Shown: positions 1-11,799 of the stretch, one piece after another | How positions within the stretch are numbered: the first letter of the stretch is position 1 | Layout of the letters: the number at the start of each line of letters is the position of its first letter | NCBI GenBank assembly: GCA_032717465.1 | Contig: CM064690.1 | Coordinates: forward strand, 8,824,593 to 8,888,592 | Length of the DNA: 64,000 nt | Origin: Coenobita brevimanus | Lineage: Eukaryota; Arthropoda; Malacostraca; Decapoda; Coenobitidae | Direction: 5' to 3' | Notes under the pieces: generated by a model | What the model was told of the DNA's origin: nothing | Databases searched by the model: none | Seen by the model: the letters and a program-made list of their open reading frames with translations, nothing else | Translations under genes and position numbers: made by a program

Positions 1-430
1 ACAGCATGTTGATTATTTTCATGCTATGTTGGCTAGCAGATTAATCAGGGAAAGCAAACAATCCACCATCTCCAACCTGTGTATCCTCATACATGCGAAA
101 AAAAAAAAAACTTTTGGTAATACATTATTCTGATTCATTACCAAACAAATTTTTCATTACCAAATTTGCCCACATTTGGTAATGAAAAATGCCAAATGGC
201 AATCCTGACAGGGGATGGGGGAGGATGGAGGAAGGAAGGGGTGAAGGGGCCGTGGTGTAAACCAGCTGTTTGGTGCCGCATGACAATTTCAAATAACAGA
301 TGGGAAAAAATTCGGATCTGGGGGGGATTTTTTTCTTTTTTTCGCCATTTTTGGGTTCTGAAGGTCCAGGCCCACAATGTCCGGTAGTGGGGTGTCCAGA
401 AAGTGGGCGTCTGGAAAGTACGGGGATTAC
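1..430. other. No gene seen
   Basis: No credible coding frame, RNA gene or transposon end was recognised here. The open frames that overlap it run into the TA/CA microsatellite that follows. Confidence 0.5.
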
Positions 431-431
<1 letters not shown>

Positions 432-518
<87 letters not shown>

Positions 519-530
519 AACACACATATA
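432..530. repeat. (TA)n/(CA)n compound microsatellite
   Basis: About 50 bases of TA alternation pass into mixed TA and CA dinucleotides. The Tyr/Ile- and Thr/His-rich frames across it on both strands are translations of the repeat, not proteins. Confidence 0.95.
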
Positions 531-654
531 TATATTATTGTATTGAAAGACAAAATACAAGAATAATGACCAGAATGCAGTTTAGGTATGACATGGATGT
601 AAAGTAATTAATGAAACTGTTCTACAATGAAGAAAAATAAATAAACAGTAAAAT

Positions 655-1418
655 TTTACCCGTCATGTCCCTAGCTATTTCGCACCTCCAACACCCCCCA
701 ATCCCGAGGTATTTTCATTTTTTTTTTTTTTTTTTTGCTAAAACCTCCGCTTTTGGTGAGAAACCTTGAAATTTCATAGAGAAATTGCTCTCCTGAGGTT
801 TAAAATACTCGATCCAGGTAGCAGTACCTCCTTACCTGACTGGGTTTTCTAACAGGCTGGCACCAAAGAAAACGAGTTCTATGGGAGGGTAACTATTTCA
901 CACCACTCATAAATGGTATTTATTTATTTACTTGGTAGGAATTTATATGTAGTACAAGAGTATATTGGTTTTTAAACAGTCATATAGGCAATATAAGCAT
1001 TGTTTCACTCACTAACCCATCACCATACCTGACCTTTTGCCACATTACCTGATCATCATTTCTGACTGTTTCTTCCTCTAATGCTATGTAAACTTTGTCC
1101 TCCACATTGTCATCGATTGGGGAAAATCACTCTGGTCCTGAATGTCTTTATTGGCCATGTCACTGGTAACAGGTGAATTGCCAAGACAATGGTGTGCGGG
1201 GGGGGGAGGTTATGCAGTGTAAGGCATGTCCCTGCTTGGCATCTTGTAGAGGAATAGAGGAAGGTGTCCTGTGTATACGTACGAAAAATCACGCGCGAAA
1301 ATTGAAAATTTAGCAAATTAGGGACCTTGCAATTGCACGACGTACCAGTACGTCATCAGGACTGGCAAATGCAAAATGTTGCAACGTACCCATACGTCGA
1401 CGGGATGGGGCGGGTTAA
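655..1418 (+). mobile_element. piggyBac-like MITE, copy 1
   Basis: This is a non-coding unit of about 760 bp. It starts with TTTA then CCCGTCATGTCCC and ends with GGGATGGGGCGGG then TTAA, so it has an imperfect terminal inverted repeat of about 17 bp bounded by TTAA-type sites (the left one mutated to TTTA). Two further copies in the window (6161-6958 and 41840-42607) share the ends and the interior, including a T-run followed by GCTAAAACCTCCGC. Near the right end is a short palindrome, GACGTAC-CA-GTACGTC. TTAA targets with CCC-starting ends are typical of the piggyBac superfamily. No transposase is encoded, so I infer a non-autonomous derivative. Confidence 0.75.
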
Positions 1419-1865
1419 AGAAAAATAAGCAATGATGAAATGTGGTGGTGTAACACAATAATACCTAATATCACACACCCAAATAGCTCAGGCAGGCCAC
1501 CATGACAAATAAAAGCTGATATGTTATCATGGGCATAGTATACTCGTAATGTGAACCGCCAAGAGCGACGTATAGGAAACCCAGCGGTTCTTAAGAACTA
1601 AAGGGGCAGTAGCCAATCATATTTATTATCAGGCATAGCAGGCAGCCAACCATGGGCAAACCGAACTAATATCTTACACACCCCAAAGACTCTCATATCA
1701 CTCAAAACGAAACGTTTCCCACACATAACCCCACTTAGTGTAATACTAATCTGCCCTAACTACTCATTCAAGGAAGTAGGAAAATATTTACAGAGAGATC
1801 GAATACTTACTATCATCTGACAACGTAAATAACTGGATTCCACAGCAAAACAACCACACTCACGA
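1419..1865. other. No gene seen
   Basis: AT-rich sequence between the MITE and the transposase relic. I looked for a Tc1-type inverted terminus here and did not find a convincing one. Confidence 0.4.
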
Positions 1866-3740
1866 GTGACGACGCACCAGCAGGACGAAGCGTTACTACG
1901 TGAGACACTGGAATCCCCACTAACAAAATTTGCAGTGGCATTCCAGGAGAGACTTGGACTAGAAGTATCTCTCTCTACAGTCCGTCGGCAGTCACATGAG
2001 GTGGGAATACATCATAGGGTTCCCGCGAAAAAGGTTAGCATCACAGAAGTGCATCGTGCTGCCAGGCTGGAATTTGCCCGCCAGTGTGAGAACCAAAGGC
2101 TAGACCTCTGGTCGCGGGTTTTATCTGACAAGACAACTCTCCGATCATCGGATCATGGCAAGGATCATGTGTGGAGGAGATATAATACCTGGTAAGATGT
2201 TTAATATATTGATGTTTGACCTAAAGCACTGCCACGACCAGTGTTTCATACAGCTTGAGAGAGAAAGAGAGAGAGAGAGAGCACTGGAGTAAATCTCGGC
2301 AATCGACATACCCTGCTGAGAAGTTTTAAAAAATCACACTCCCGTATCCATTATTGCCCACAAAAGCATTTTCTCCCGAGTCACATTTAATGGTTATTCC
2401 TTTTTGGTATTAAAAGTGGGTCATCTAACGTAAGAAAGGCTGAATTTTCACGCAATGTATTCAAAATTGCGAGAAAATAACTTTGCAGTGGATAAGTAAG
2501 GAGTCGGTATGGTTACACAGGCGCCTGCAGACGAATGAAAAGAGATCCCTTGCTGGGTTTTAACACTTATAATTTCACACTGTTTTCTTTTCATGTAACC
2601 TTCATAATTCTCTTTTTTAGACTGATCCTATATTTATGCAATCTTCATGAGAGGGTGAAAATGTTTGGAATGGGTATCTGGAAGGATCAAGTGAATCTGT
2701 ATATTCCCATGAAGGATGGTGGGTATTTCGATTGCCGAAATTTGCCCCAGCTGGAAAATAACGGCTGTAGTACTGTAATTCATACACCAAAATATCATAA
2801 ATCACTTAGGATTAGGCCTACGAACTCGGTGATTTACTGTGAAATAGGCTTTCATAATCACAGCAACAATGCGAATGGTTTGTCAAATTTAAAAAAAACT
2901 TTATATTATTATACTTTTCCATTACTTAAACGATTGTTTTGTTGACCAATTAATCGGTTATCCAGCACATCTGAGAAGGATAAATTAGTCTTTAAAATGT
3001 AGTATAGCATATACCACGCATAGTCTGTACTGTAAGGTGAAATTATGCAAGCAAATATAAGAAACACTACTTCCACCTATTCACTAGACTAGATAACTGT
3101 TATTCCTCCTATAACTATTTTTTTTAATACATTAAAGCATTTTCCAAACAAAGTAGGGTAACTTTCAACTAAAGGAGGAAACCAGAGCCAAAACTAACTC
3201 CTATAACGTAATATTCTTTTTAAGCTGTAATCGACCAAACACTTATGAGACCAGAAGCGGACATCAAGTGTGCAATGAATGGGGCTGGATATCTATCCAT
3301 GGAGTGGGAAATATTACGAGAGTAGAGGGACGGTTCACAGCCCAGAAGTATTTGGAAATACTACAGGAATTTTCCCTATCTTCCCTGCAGGAGTGACATC
3401 CCTTCCCACCAGATCCCATCATATTCGTCCATGATCGGTGCCCATTTCACATGGCACTTGCGGTCCAAGAGTGGTTTGCTACACAGGAAAATCTTCACAT
3501 CTTGGACTGGCCTACCATGGGTTGCGACCTACCAAGGGTTGCGACTGCAACCCAACTGAAACTATCTGGGCGAATGTGGTCAACAGATGGGAGCCAGAAA
3601 GAGAGAGGACAGCCAAGCAGTTGATGGAAAAAATACGGCGAAAATGGGAATCTCTGCGAGGAAAGCTGCACATTGTGAGAAATGTCGTCTCCAGCATGCC
3701 TGTGCAGGAGGGAGAACGGACCCATTACTAAACACATCAA
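1866..3740 (+). pseudogene. Tc1-like transposase relic, split in two
   Basis: The two halves of a Tc1/mariner-superfamily transposase lie on the plus strand. The first (1866-2195) carries the second helix-turn-helix region (STVRRQSHEVGIHHRVPAKK) and a degenerate first catalytic region (RVLSDKTTLRSSDHG), where most Tc1-like proteins have a TDE motif. The second (about 3250-3731) carries a WGW motif, VGNITRVEGRF, an IFVHDRCPFH block with the second catalytic Asp, and a GCDCNPTETIW block with the third acidic position. The second half needs at least two frames. Between the halves lie about 1.05 kb with no transposase similarity. This is a dead copy. The family call is firm; the subfamily is not determined and no terminal inverted repeats were found. 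Confidence 0.8.
2196..3245. other. Unassigned insert inside the Tc1-like relic
   Basis: This segment separates the transposase halves. It begins at a donor-like GGTAAGATG, but joining that site to the AG just before the second half would create a stop codon. An intron is therefore not proven and an insertion is equally possible. It includes a GA run near 2262-2281. The open frame at 2535-2945 has no recognisable domain. Confidence 0.4.
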
Positions 3741-3857
3741 TAAACTGTCTATGATCTACAGTCTCAGTTTTCCTTTTTCATATTACAGTATAGTGTTGCT
3801 GATTACAAAATGCTCCTAGTACTGTATGTTGAGAGATTCAGGTAATGCTGTTAAAGT

Positions 3858-3953
3858 GAGCCTAGTAGCTCAGTCAACAGAGCGCTGACTCGCCGTCCAT
3901 AAGGTCGGGAGTTAGGGCCCCTGCGGTGCTACATGGCCTTTGATGCCGACACG

Positions 3954-3955
<2 letters not shown>
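3858..3955 (+). mobile_element. tRNA-derived SINE head, diverged
   Basis: TAGTAGCTCAGTCAACAGAG resembles a tRNA 5' half with A box, and GTCGGGAGTTAGGGCCC resembles a mutated B box about 40 bases later. The body runs into a TA microsatellite. No paired acceptor stem is visible, so I read it as a SINE and not a tRNA gene. Confidence 0.5.

Positions 3956-4008
<53 letters not shown>
3956..4008. repeat. (TA)n microsatellite
   Basis: About 50 bases of uninterrupted TA, directly after the SINE body. Confidence 0.95.
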
Positions 4009-4013
<5 letters not shown>

Positions 4014-4690
4014 ACAAAAGTAGGCCTATTACGTATACCTTGGCCGTGAAACATAAGTGTTGTGGGTATCTTATTGGAGTGGGATTAAGATTCTTCTTTC
4101 TCCTCTAGCAGGAGGCAAAACCTGCCGGTATGGCTATTCTGGCTAAATACATGACCATTTTATTAATGTTAGTGATAATCTCACGGTTATCGATCTGTCA
4201 GCCATTACTGATGTTGCTTGCCACTATACACGACAATGCCATTGGTTTCAGTTGCCTGGTGCTATAATGTAATATTCTATCCAAGTCTGTTAACTGAACA
4301 TTGTAATGAATTTGAGTGTCTCCAAATACCTGATTATAGTTTTATATCTTGATTTTTACTAGATTCGTGACATAGCTCGCATAGTATAAATGGCTTGCTG
4401 GAACCGAATTGTCTGAGCACAATAACGCAGTGTGGAGGTGTAACGGGGTAGAGATGAAAGTAAGTGAGACATGTGGAGGAAAGCGTAGCCTGGTAGATAC
4501 TGTAAGAGCTGATCAAGGAGTGCTGAAGTGGTCTGATCATGTGGTATTCATGGATAGCAGAGTGGTGAAATGGATATAAGAATCACAGGTGGAGGGTGCA
4601 ATAGAGAGAAGGAGAATGAAGAGATGGAAGAATACTGGGAGACAGGCTTTGTGTGGCTGGGAGATTGGCTTTGTGTGGCGGAAGTTTTAA
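4009..4690. other. No gene seen
   Basis: No domain, repeat family or RNA gene was recognised. The short open frames on both strands look random. Confidence 0.4.
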
Positions 4691-4734
4691 GATATTATGA
4701 ATTTGACGACACTATCCCAGAAGGACTAGGCCGA

Positions 4735-4842
4735 TGCGGCAATGCTCTCTTAAGATCCTCCAATATATTGCCACTATTCCGGGAATCGAACCTGGGACTC
4801 TCAGATGAGAGCCAGGCAGCAATCCACTACACTACGAGCAGG
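4735..4842 (-). mobile_element. tRNA-derived SINE head
   Basis: On the minus strand, TAGTGTAGTGG (4824-4834) fits the pol III A box and GGTTCGATTCC (4782-4792) is an exact B box. The spacing is tRNA-like. The outer 7 bases do not pair into an acceptor stem, so this is the tRNA-derived promoter head of a SINE. Confidence 0.7.
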
Positions 4843-5040
4843 TAAAAGTTATCCCACATTATCACAGTCTTCTTTCTTCTCTCTTAAGAACACCGTTATA
4901 CCGTACTTTTTCCCAGTGTGGAACAGTTTCAATAGCGACTTCACTTCCTTGTCTTACCTAAATTGCATTCCGGGCATTGTTCCTGCATCATAATTTCCAT
5001 ATATTTAGAGTGATATATACAATATGATATACAATATGTA

Positions 5041-5085
5041 AAGAGAGAGAGAGAGAGAGAGAGATGGATAGATGGATAAATGGAT

Positions 5086-5138
<53 letters not shown>

Positions 5139-5215
5139 TATATAGATAGATATATAGATATAATGTAGATATATATAAAGAAACATAGATTGATAGGTAG
5201 ATAGATAGATAGGAT
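5041..5215. repeat. (GA)n, (TA)n and GATA-type microsatellite cluster
   Basis: A GA run (about 5041-5064) is followed by GATG/GATA units, a TA run (about 5087-5135) and further GATA units to about 5212. Frames across it are Tyr/Ile artefacts. Confidence 0.9.
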
Positions 5216-5617
5216 GAATATGTTCATCGTCCTTTATATGTTGCGCTAGGCAAGTCTTATTTTGGCTCGTGTCTCATTCGGTAAAGCAAGGCCTGCTTCG
5301 GACCAACAGCACCCCTGAACATCCACAACGAAGCATCCAACTCCCTGATTGGTCCCAGCACCATCACATTAAATTAAGCTCGAATTACAGGCAAATCTTC
5401 AATCACATTACATCTTTTACATAATATAAGCGCTACACAGACCATAGCAATGTACAGTAGTTGTCAGTTCCTGATCACTATGCCCGGGTTCCTCCAAATC
5501 ATTCGCGTCTTAATACAACGATGTAAACAAACACAGTGGTGCCACATCTACCAAGACGCCACAAGTCGGTGTAGTACTTAGAAGTGAAGCCGATTGTACT
5601 TCAGTCTCGTAAGGTTA

Positions 5618-5620
<3 letters not shown>
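5216..5620. other. No gene seen
   Basis: No coding signal or repeat family recognised; it lies between two microsatellite blocks. Confidence 0.4.

Positions 5621-5660
<40 letters not shown>
5621..5660. repeat. (GA)n microsatellite
   Basis: A nearly pure GA run of about 35 bases with one GGG interruption. Confidence 0.9.
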
Positions 5661-5662
<2 letters not shown>

Positions 5663-5729
5663 CGGACAGGCAGTAGATACACAGATTAATACGAGTAGAC
5701 TAGCTTAATCAGACAGGATGGCTCAATGA

Positions 5730-5730
5730 C

Positions 5731-5826
<96 letters not shown>

Positions 5827-5843
5827 TGTGTGTGTGTGTGTGT
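5730..5843. repeat. (GT)n(TA)n(GT)n microsatellite at an RTE 3' end
   Basis: A GT tract, about 75 bases of TA, then another GT tract. It directly abuts the 3' end of the minus-strand RTE-like fossil, whose last readable residues (FVQQWT on the minus strand) lie at about 5855-5885. The microsatellite probably grew from that element's simple-sequence tail (inference). Confidence 0.9.
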
Positions 5844-5849
5844 ATCATT

Positions 5850-8170
5850 ATCATATTGCAAGTCCACTGCTGAACAAATACCTCCCCCATCATTTCCCAC
5901 AAATTCCTTGACTGAGCCAATCTCTGCCACGTTTTGTCTGCAAACTTCTCTAGCTAATACCTCTACCTCCTGTCTGGCCTTTTTCTGCTACGCTTACAAT
6001 TTCTTGGAGTCTGGTCAGTCAGTCGGTCAGTCTCTTGCTTCATCGGTTACCCCTTACTCTTGCTACCTGACCTGCCCACCTCCACGTCTGTTGTTTAATA
6101 ACTTCTATAATGTTTCTGACTTCAGACTGCTCTCTCACCCAACTGATCTTTTTCATTCTCTTAACCCGCCACATCCTGGCAGATTTTTCACCAACGACCT
6201 CCCTTAATCTCGGCAGATTTTCGATTTTTTTTTTTTTTTTTTTGCTAAGACCTCCGCTTTTTTTTTTTTCTTTCTTTTTTTAGAAACATCGAAAATTCAG
6301 AGAGAAAGTGCTCACCTGAGCTTAGAAATGCCTGGTACAGGTGACCTTCCCCTCACCTGGTACCATCTTCTATCGAGCCCGGTTCCAGAGAAGACGTTTT
6401 CTATGGGAGGGGTAACTACTCCAAACCACTCAGAATACATACATATTTATTTATTTGGTACAAATTTATATGTAGTACAAGAGTATATTGGTGTTCACAT
6501 AGTATTATCGGCGATATAAGTGTTGTTTCACTTACCATACACATCAACATACCGCACCTTCCTTGGCAACATTACCTGCTCAACATTTCTGCACGTTTCT
6601 TCCTCTAACACCACTTAAACTTTATCCTCCACATTGTCATCGATTGGGGAATCACTCGCCTTGAATTTCGTACCGTGGCATGATATGTCTTTACTGGCCA
6701 GGTCACTGGTAACAGTTGAGTTGCTGAGACACAGGTGTGCGGGGGTGGGGGGAGGTCACACGGGGTAAAGCATTGTCCCAGCCTGGCCTCAGGTAGAGGA
6801 AGGTGTCCCGTGTATACGTACCAGAAATCACGTGAGAAATATGAAAAATGTGCAAATTACCAACCTCACAATAACAAAACGTATGAAAACGTCATAGGGT
6901 GTCACCGTGACATTAACGTGGAGACATACCGATACATTAACGGGACGCCTCAGGTTAAAGATATTTCTAACACTGACCTTTCCATTGCTCTTTGAGAAAG
7001 GATTACATGATTTCCCATCGATTTTGTCAGTTTTCAAGTCTCACAGCCATACGTCTTGGCTGGGATTATAAATTCACTATATAATTTTCGTTTCATACAT
7101 TTTGGCAAGCTAATTTCGTGACATACCCATGCTTACCGAAAGCTTTGTATCCAGTTGTAATGACTCGTTATATTTCACTATCAGGATTTTATGTTAGTTT
7201 AAGTATATACCCCAGATATTTGTTCTCTTCGACTTGTTCAAGAATCTCTTCTTTATTCTAATGACGCTCTTTGGTGCATTTGGATTAAACATTAGTTTTA
7301 TCCCGGTTCATGTTAAGGCCTACTTTCAGACTTTCTCTGTTTAGGTCATTTAACAATTCTTGTAATGTCTCTTATGTTTCTGAGATTAAGACAATACCAT
7401 TTGGAAATGTTAATGATTTAGGTTTTCTCCATCAATATTTATTCCTTTGTTCTCCCAGTCTAGCTTTCTGAAAATACTTTCTAGGCATGCTGTAAATAAT
7501 TTGGGTGAGACTGTATCTCCCTGACGCATGCCCTTCTCAGTCTTAGTTTCTCCGCGTCTTTGCGTAATTTAACTGTAGCGGTTCCCTCTTTATATATATT
7601 TTCGAGCAGTTTTACAATCTTCTCATTCACTCCCTGTTCCCTCAGTGAAATTATTATTGTTATGTCCTCCAGTAAGTCAAAAGTCTTTTTTGTAATCAGC
7701 AAAACCTAAGCACAGTGGTTTATTATATCCTATAGTTTCCTCAATTAACTGATTCATTGTGTGTACTCGTAGATGGCCTGTAGTCGAATACTCTCTTCGG
7801 AATTCTTCCTGTTCTCGAGGTTGGTTTTCTTCCAATGTTGTTGCAATTCTACTGTAAGAAATTTAGTGAAGAGTTTGTAAATAACTGGTAATAAACTAAT
7901 AGGTCGATAGTTACTAAGATCTTTTGAGTCGCCTTTTTTGTAAATGAAAAAAACACCGTGTTTGGGGAATTTTCTTGTTTATGCAATGAGCAAATAAGTG
8001 GGTGAGCTTGTTTTGTATTTTTACACCGGCATCTGACAGTAAATCTGCTACTATTCCATCTTCTCCTGCGGCTTTCCCTCATTTCATATTTTTAATGGCA
8101 AAGTTTACTTCGACTGGTGTTACCTCAGGTATTTCATGTCTCAAATGAAAAGTTAGCTATTGGTATTATT
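5850..8170 (-). pseudogene. RTE-type non-LTR retrotransposon fossil (RT to 3' end)
   Basis: Read on the minus strand, the fragments follow one RT order. They begin with GKAAGEDGIVADLL near 8085-8035. Then come a palm segment with QGVNEKIVKLLENIYKEGTA, a decayed RQGDT-like block near 7530, a LEQVEENKYLG block near 7240 and IPAKTYGCET near 7045. After the MITE, WRWAGQVARVRGN appears near 6075 and FVQQWT near 5870. This series is characteristic of RTE-like LINE reverse transcriptases. Stops and frameshifts are frequent and the FADD catalytic block is not readable, so the copy is dead. The 5' half with the endonuclease is missing; similarity stops at the TA tract at 8177. A piggyBac-like MITE (6161-6958) interrupts the frame. 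Confidence 0.8.
6161..6958 (+). mobile_element. piggyBac-like MITE, copy 2, inserted in the RTE fossil
   Basis: TTAACCCGCCACATCC opens it and GGGACGCCTCAGG then TTAA closes it. The interior matches copies 1 and 3. The flanking RTE minus-strand frame reads ...E-I-S-L up to the right TTAA and R-E... from the left TTAA. Removing the unit with one TTAA restores a continuous RTE reading, which proves both the TTAA duplication and the insertion order. It is the most diverged of the three copies. It encodes no transposase. Confidence 0.8.
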
Positions 8171-8175
8171 GTCTT

Positions 8176-8176
<1 letters not shown>

Positions 8177-8236
<60 letters not shown>

Positions 8237-8268
8237 TATAGATAGATAGATAGATATAGATCTATAGA

Positions 8269-8325
<57 letters not shown>

Positions 8326-8327
8326 TG
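8177..8327. repeat. (TA)n with a GATA core
   Basis: Two TA tracts flank a short GATA/GATCTATA core. It sits exactly between the 5' limit of the RTE fossil (minus) and the 5' limit of the CR1-like fossil (plus). Confidence 0.95.
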
Positions 8328-9101
8328 TATAATGATGAGACCAGATACGATGACATTATCTATTTCGATTTTCAAAAAGTATTTGGTAAAGTTCACCATC
8401 AAAGACTACTTCTGAAACTGAAAGTGCCTGGGTTAAGAGACACTGTGCGTTGGTTGATCGATAACTTGCCTACTGGACGGAAACAGTCATAATAACTGGT
8501 AAACAATCAAACTAGAAAAAAAAATAATACAATTGGAGTGCCACGGGGCTCTGTGCTGGGCTCTACTTTTAATATCTAAAAGTAATGTAGATGATAGATT
8601 ATTTTGCAAAATATCCAAATTTGCTGTTCGTACTAAAGGAAAAGGAGGAAACACATCTTTATCGAGGCAGGCAATTCAGAAAGACCTCGATCAACCGTTT
8701 AATTGGGTCCAGTCATGGCAGATTTACTTAACACGGGTAAAAACAAAGATCCAGTTACGCTATGAAAAATATTCAACCAGACAATGTCAGTCATGAAAAA
8801 GACTTATTAATTATAGTGACAAATAGTCCTAAATCAAGTAAACTGTGTAAAGAGGCTTTTAAAAAAAGCCCCTCCCCCCACCCCCCAAAAAACCTAGTTG
8901 GGCTCATTACTAGATCAATCAGATGTAAAGCAGAACACATCATCCTCACTTTTATGATTCTCTATGCTACCCTGACTTACAGGATTGTGTCCAGTTCTGG
9001 TCGCTTTATTCAAAAAAAAAAAAAAAAAAAAAAAAAAGATACAGAGAAACTTGAAACAGTACGATGAAGAGTAACAAAGATGATACCTAGACTGAGATGT
9101 A

Positions 9102-10575
9102 CAGTCGCCCCAAGAAGTGATGGCAGAGTTTCAGATTGCTTCGGTCACTCTACACTGATGATATGTTCAATGTAAACTCGGTAAATAAATGGTAAAACTT
9201 CTGTGCCTCCATTACGTCATATAAAATAAAATATATATTATATCACGCTAAGAATTACGTAAATGAATAACATGAGGTAGTGATATATTAGAAGTTAACA
9301 CACAGATATACGTCTCCCGATTTGAATGAATGTCTAATGTATTACTCCGCGCACGGAGCGCAGCGTAACCCCCTTTCCTGATGTATTTGCTTCCCAGGAC
9401 TTCAGATACAGAATGCTCTAGTTTCGAATACCAGTTAAGGAAAGCTCTTGTGACTGCAATACACCACCTTATTTTCGATTGCTGTGGTGATAATACAGCA
9501 ACTATAAGGATGCCGAAAACAATGAAGTTTACCTTAGTAATGATACCCTACCTGCAGTAGCAGCAACACCATTCTGCCTTATATTCCTTGTCTTCCCCTT
9601 GCTTATAGCGACTTTATTCCTAATTGATGCAAAATTATTTTAAGCTGTGAGAAGATATGACAGGTTTTACCTTTTTCTCATAAACTAGGCAATGAAGAGG
9701 ACGAAAGCATGAACTTATACTCTAGCAATGCAAAAGCACATACTTTTTACACTGTCTAATTGTCTTGAGTATCCTTCTTTTAAAATAAACCTCTGTGTCC
9801 TGCTTAACTGAAAATGCTGATCTGAAAGTTTTGAACTCAGTGGCTTGTTTATGAGCATTTGCATTTTATTTCTCTTGCCAATTGTTTAGACACTGAGGAT
9901 ACTAGGCTATGATAATCTTTCTCAAAGGAGCTCCGACTCTCGGCAAATTTTCGAGGTTTTCCTTATTTTTCATTCACTGATATTTCATTCACTCTGGCTT
10001 ATATTAAAACTTCAAGAGAGTTTCCTTAATGAAAAACTGGCCAAATGCAGTGTAATAACTGCATGTCTTTGTGTAAAAGGTGTTTTCTTCCGTGATGTTG
10101 ACCGAACCATTTAGCCTACTAACGCCACATTCCCGCTTTCTGTCGTCGTCCATGGAGACAACAAAAACGGAAAAAAATGGCTTTAAATTATTCCTCATTA
10201 TTGTAACGGGAACTATTTTATAAATAATAATGAATGATTTTAATTGATTATTAAAGCACATTTCTTTTTAGTCTTACGCTACTAAGAAATTATTGTGTGT
10301 TAACATATTAGATATGAACTCCGCAAATTATTCCTGACTGTCCCTGAGCGATAGTTCTGAAATTTTAATTAGTTCCGTTTGGGATTTCCTATTATCGTAA
10401 CTAACGAACTGATTCCCACAGTTTTGAAATATACTGGTACTTTTGCATTTATTTTTTGTTTGCTGTAACAATTTTACATAATAGGTTTCTCCTTGTAAAG
10501 AGTTAAGGAAGATTATGTACATTATCGTTGACCGAAAACTTCTGGATACTCTGCCATCACTTCTTGGGCCGACTG
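9102..10575. mobile_element. Tc1/mariner-like non-autonomous element with TA duplication
   Basis: The left end starts CAGTCGCCCCAAGAAGTGAT. The right end, read inward on the other strand, starts CAGTCGGCCCAAGAAGTGAT, and similarity continues through GGCAGAGT and TTCGGTCA, giving a terminal inverted repeat of about 48 bp. TA lies immediately outside both ends (9100-9101 and 10576-10577). CAGT ends with TA duplication are the hallmark of the Tc1/mariner superfamily. At 1474 bp it is long for a MITE, but I see no transposase; the longest frame (10004-10261, minus) is anonymous. It interrupts the CR1-like fossil. Confidence 0.85.
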
Positions 10576-10712
10576 TACACCATACGATGATTGTGTAGAA
10601 GCCCTGACTCTACCTTAACTAAACGCAGACTATGAGGAGATTTAATTCAAGTACCAGTATTCAAAACATTCAGAGGACACGATAATATGGCAGCTGATAA
10701 ATATATCACAGC

Positions 10713-11578
10713 CAGGGTTGGAAAAAATCACCAATTTTGTTTTATAAAAACAAAATCGATTTTTTTTTACCGGATTTTCTTTCAATCAGATTTTTTTTTT
10801 TCCTAACCTTGTTTGTGCCTTTGGGAAGTCTGTCAGAAGAGTACCATACTGGGTCTTTTTTTCCCTCCCACTTGCTGCAATGCGTCCATTAGGCATGGTT
10901 ATATATCACTGTTCAAATAAACAGACTTACAAAATTGAAAATAATAAATGTGAATGGGGAGTGGGAGAAAGACAGTGCACCACAGGCTAGCACTTCTTGG
11001 TATGGGGAAGGTTACTCACACTCAGGGTTGGAAAAAATGGCATACTGTAGAGAGAGAGAGAGAGAGAGAGAGAGATTTCAATCTTTAATATTTTATTTAA
11101 ATCAGATTTTTAAATTTAAATTGATTGTTTTACTTAATTAGATTTTTTTTTCACATTTATGAAGACTTTTTTTTTTTTGTACTAAGCCTTTACCAATGTT
11201 AAATGAAATCATATTTTGGTATCATACATTTATTACCCAAAAGTTGCTATGCAGCTTGAAAAGACATGATGCATTATAGGCTTTCCTAACTGGAGCACTT
11301 AATATTATCAAAGAGCCTTCGTTCCTTTGTTTTTTAATATTTGCCTTGTAACAAAAGGCAATCACTTGTGCCTGACTTGATCAAGATCAGTACAGCAAAG
11401 GTACAGGCCAAGCAGACTTGATGCATCTGTACAATACACATCACATTCTGTCTTCTTCATTTTTACTGTTTTTTTTTTTTAATTCAATTTTGACTTAAAT
11501 CATGATTTTTTTCACTCTGATTTAAATCGATTTAAATCGCATAATTTAAATCATTTGATTTAAATCATAACAACCCTG
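10713..11578. mobile_element. hAT-like non-autonomous element with 8-bp duplication
   Basis: It begins CAGGGTTGGAAAAAATC and ends GATTTAAATCATAACAACCCTG-like, so the ends are CAGGGTTG/CAACCCTG. A perfect 8-bp duplication, ATCACAGC, flanks it (10705-10712 and 11579-11586). The interior is rich in AAATCGATTTAAATC-type palindromes. A second internal copy of the end sequence (CAGGGTTGGAAAAAATGG at 11023) next to a GA run suggests an internal duplication or a nested relative. No transposase is encoded. The flanking CR1-like sequence resumes on the other side. Confidence 0.85.
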
Positions 11579-11799
11579 ATCACAGCTAATCGCTCAAATT
11601 ACAGTAGAGGTAATGAACATAAAATTATCCGCAAGCGATTTCAGTCAAACGAGCCAACATTTCATCTTTAATAGATCTGTAAATTTATGGAGCAAACTAC
11701 CCTGCAGTGTAGTAAACTGTGATGCTGTACTAACTTCTAAAAATCGCTTGGATATGTATTTGTCTTTTAACCTCCAGCTAAGTATTCTCTCCTGAATTA

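Noticed and set aside
2192..3249. A clean GT-AG intron in the Tc1-like transposase
   Set aside because: Joining the visible donor and acceptor makes a TGA stop, and the residues expected between the halves are not recovered. Reported only as an unresolved insert.
4775..4842. A tRNA gene on the minus strand
   Set aside because: The A and B boxes are good, but the outer 7-mers do not pair into an acceptor stem. It fits a SINE head better. The same applies to 3858, 30197, 40246 and 41088.
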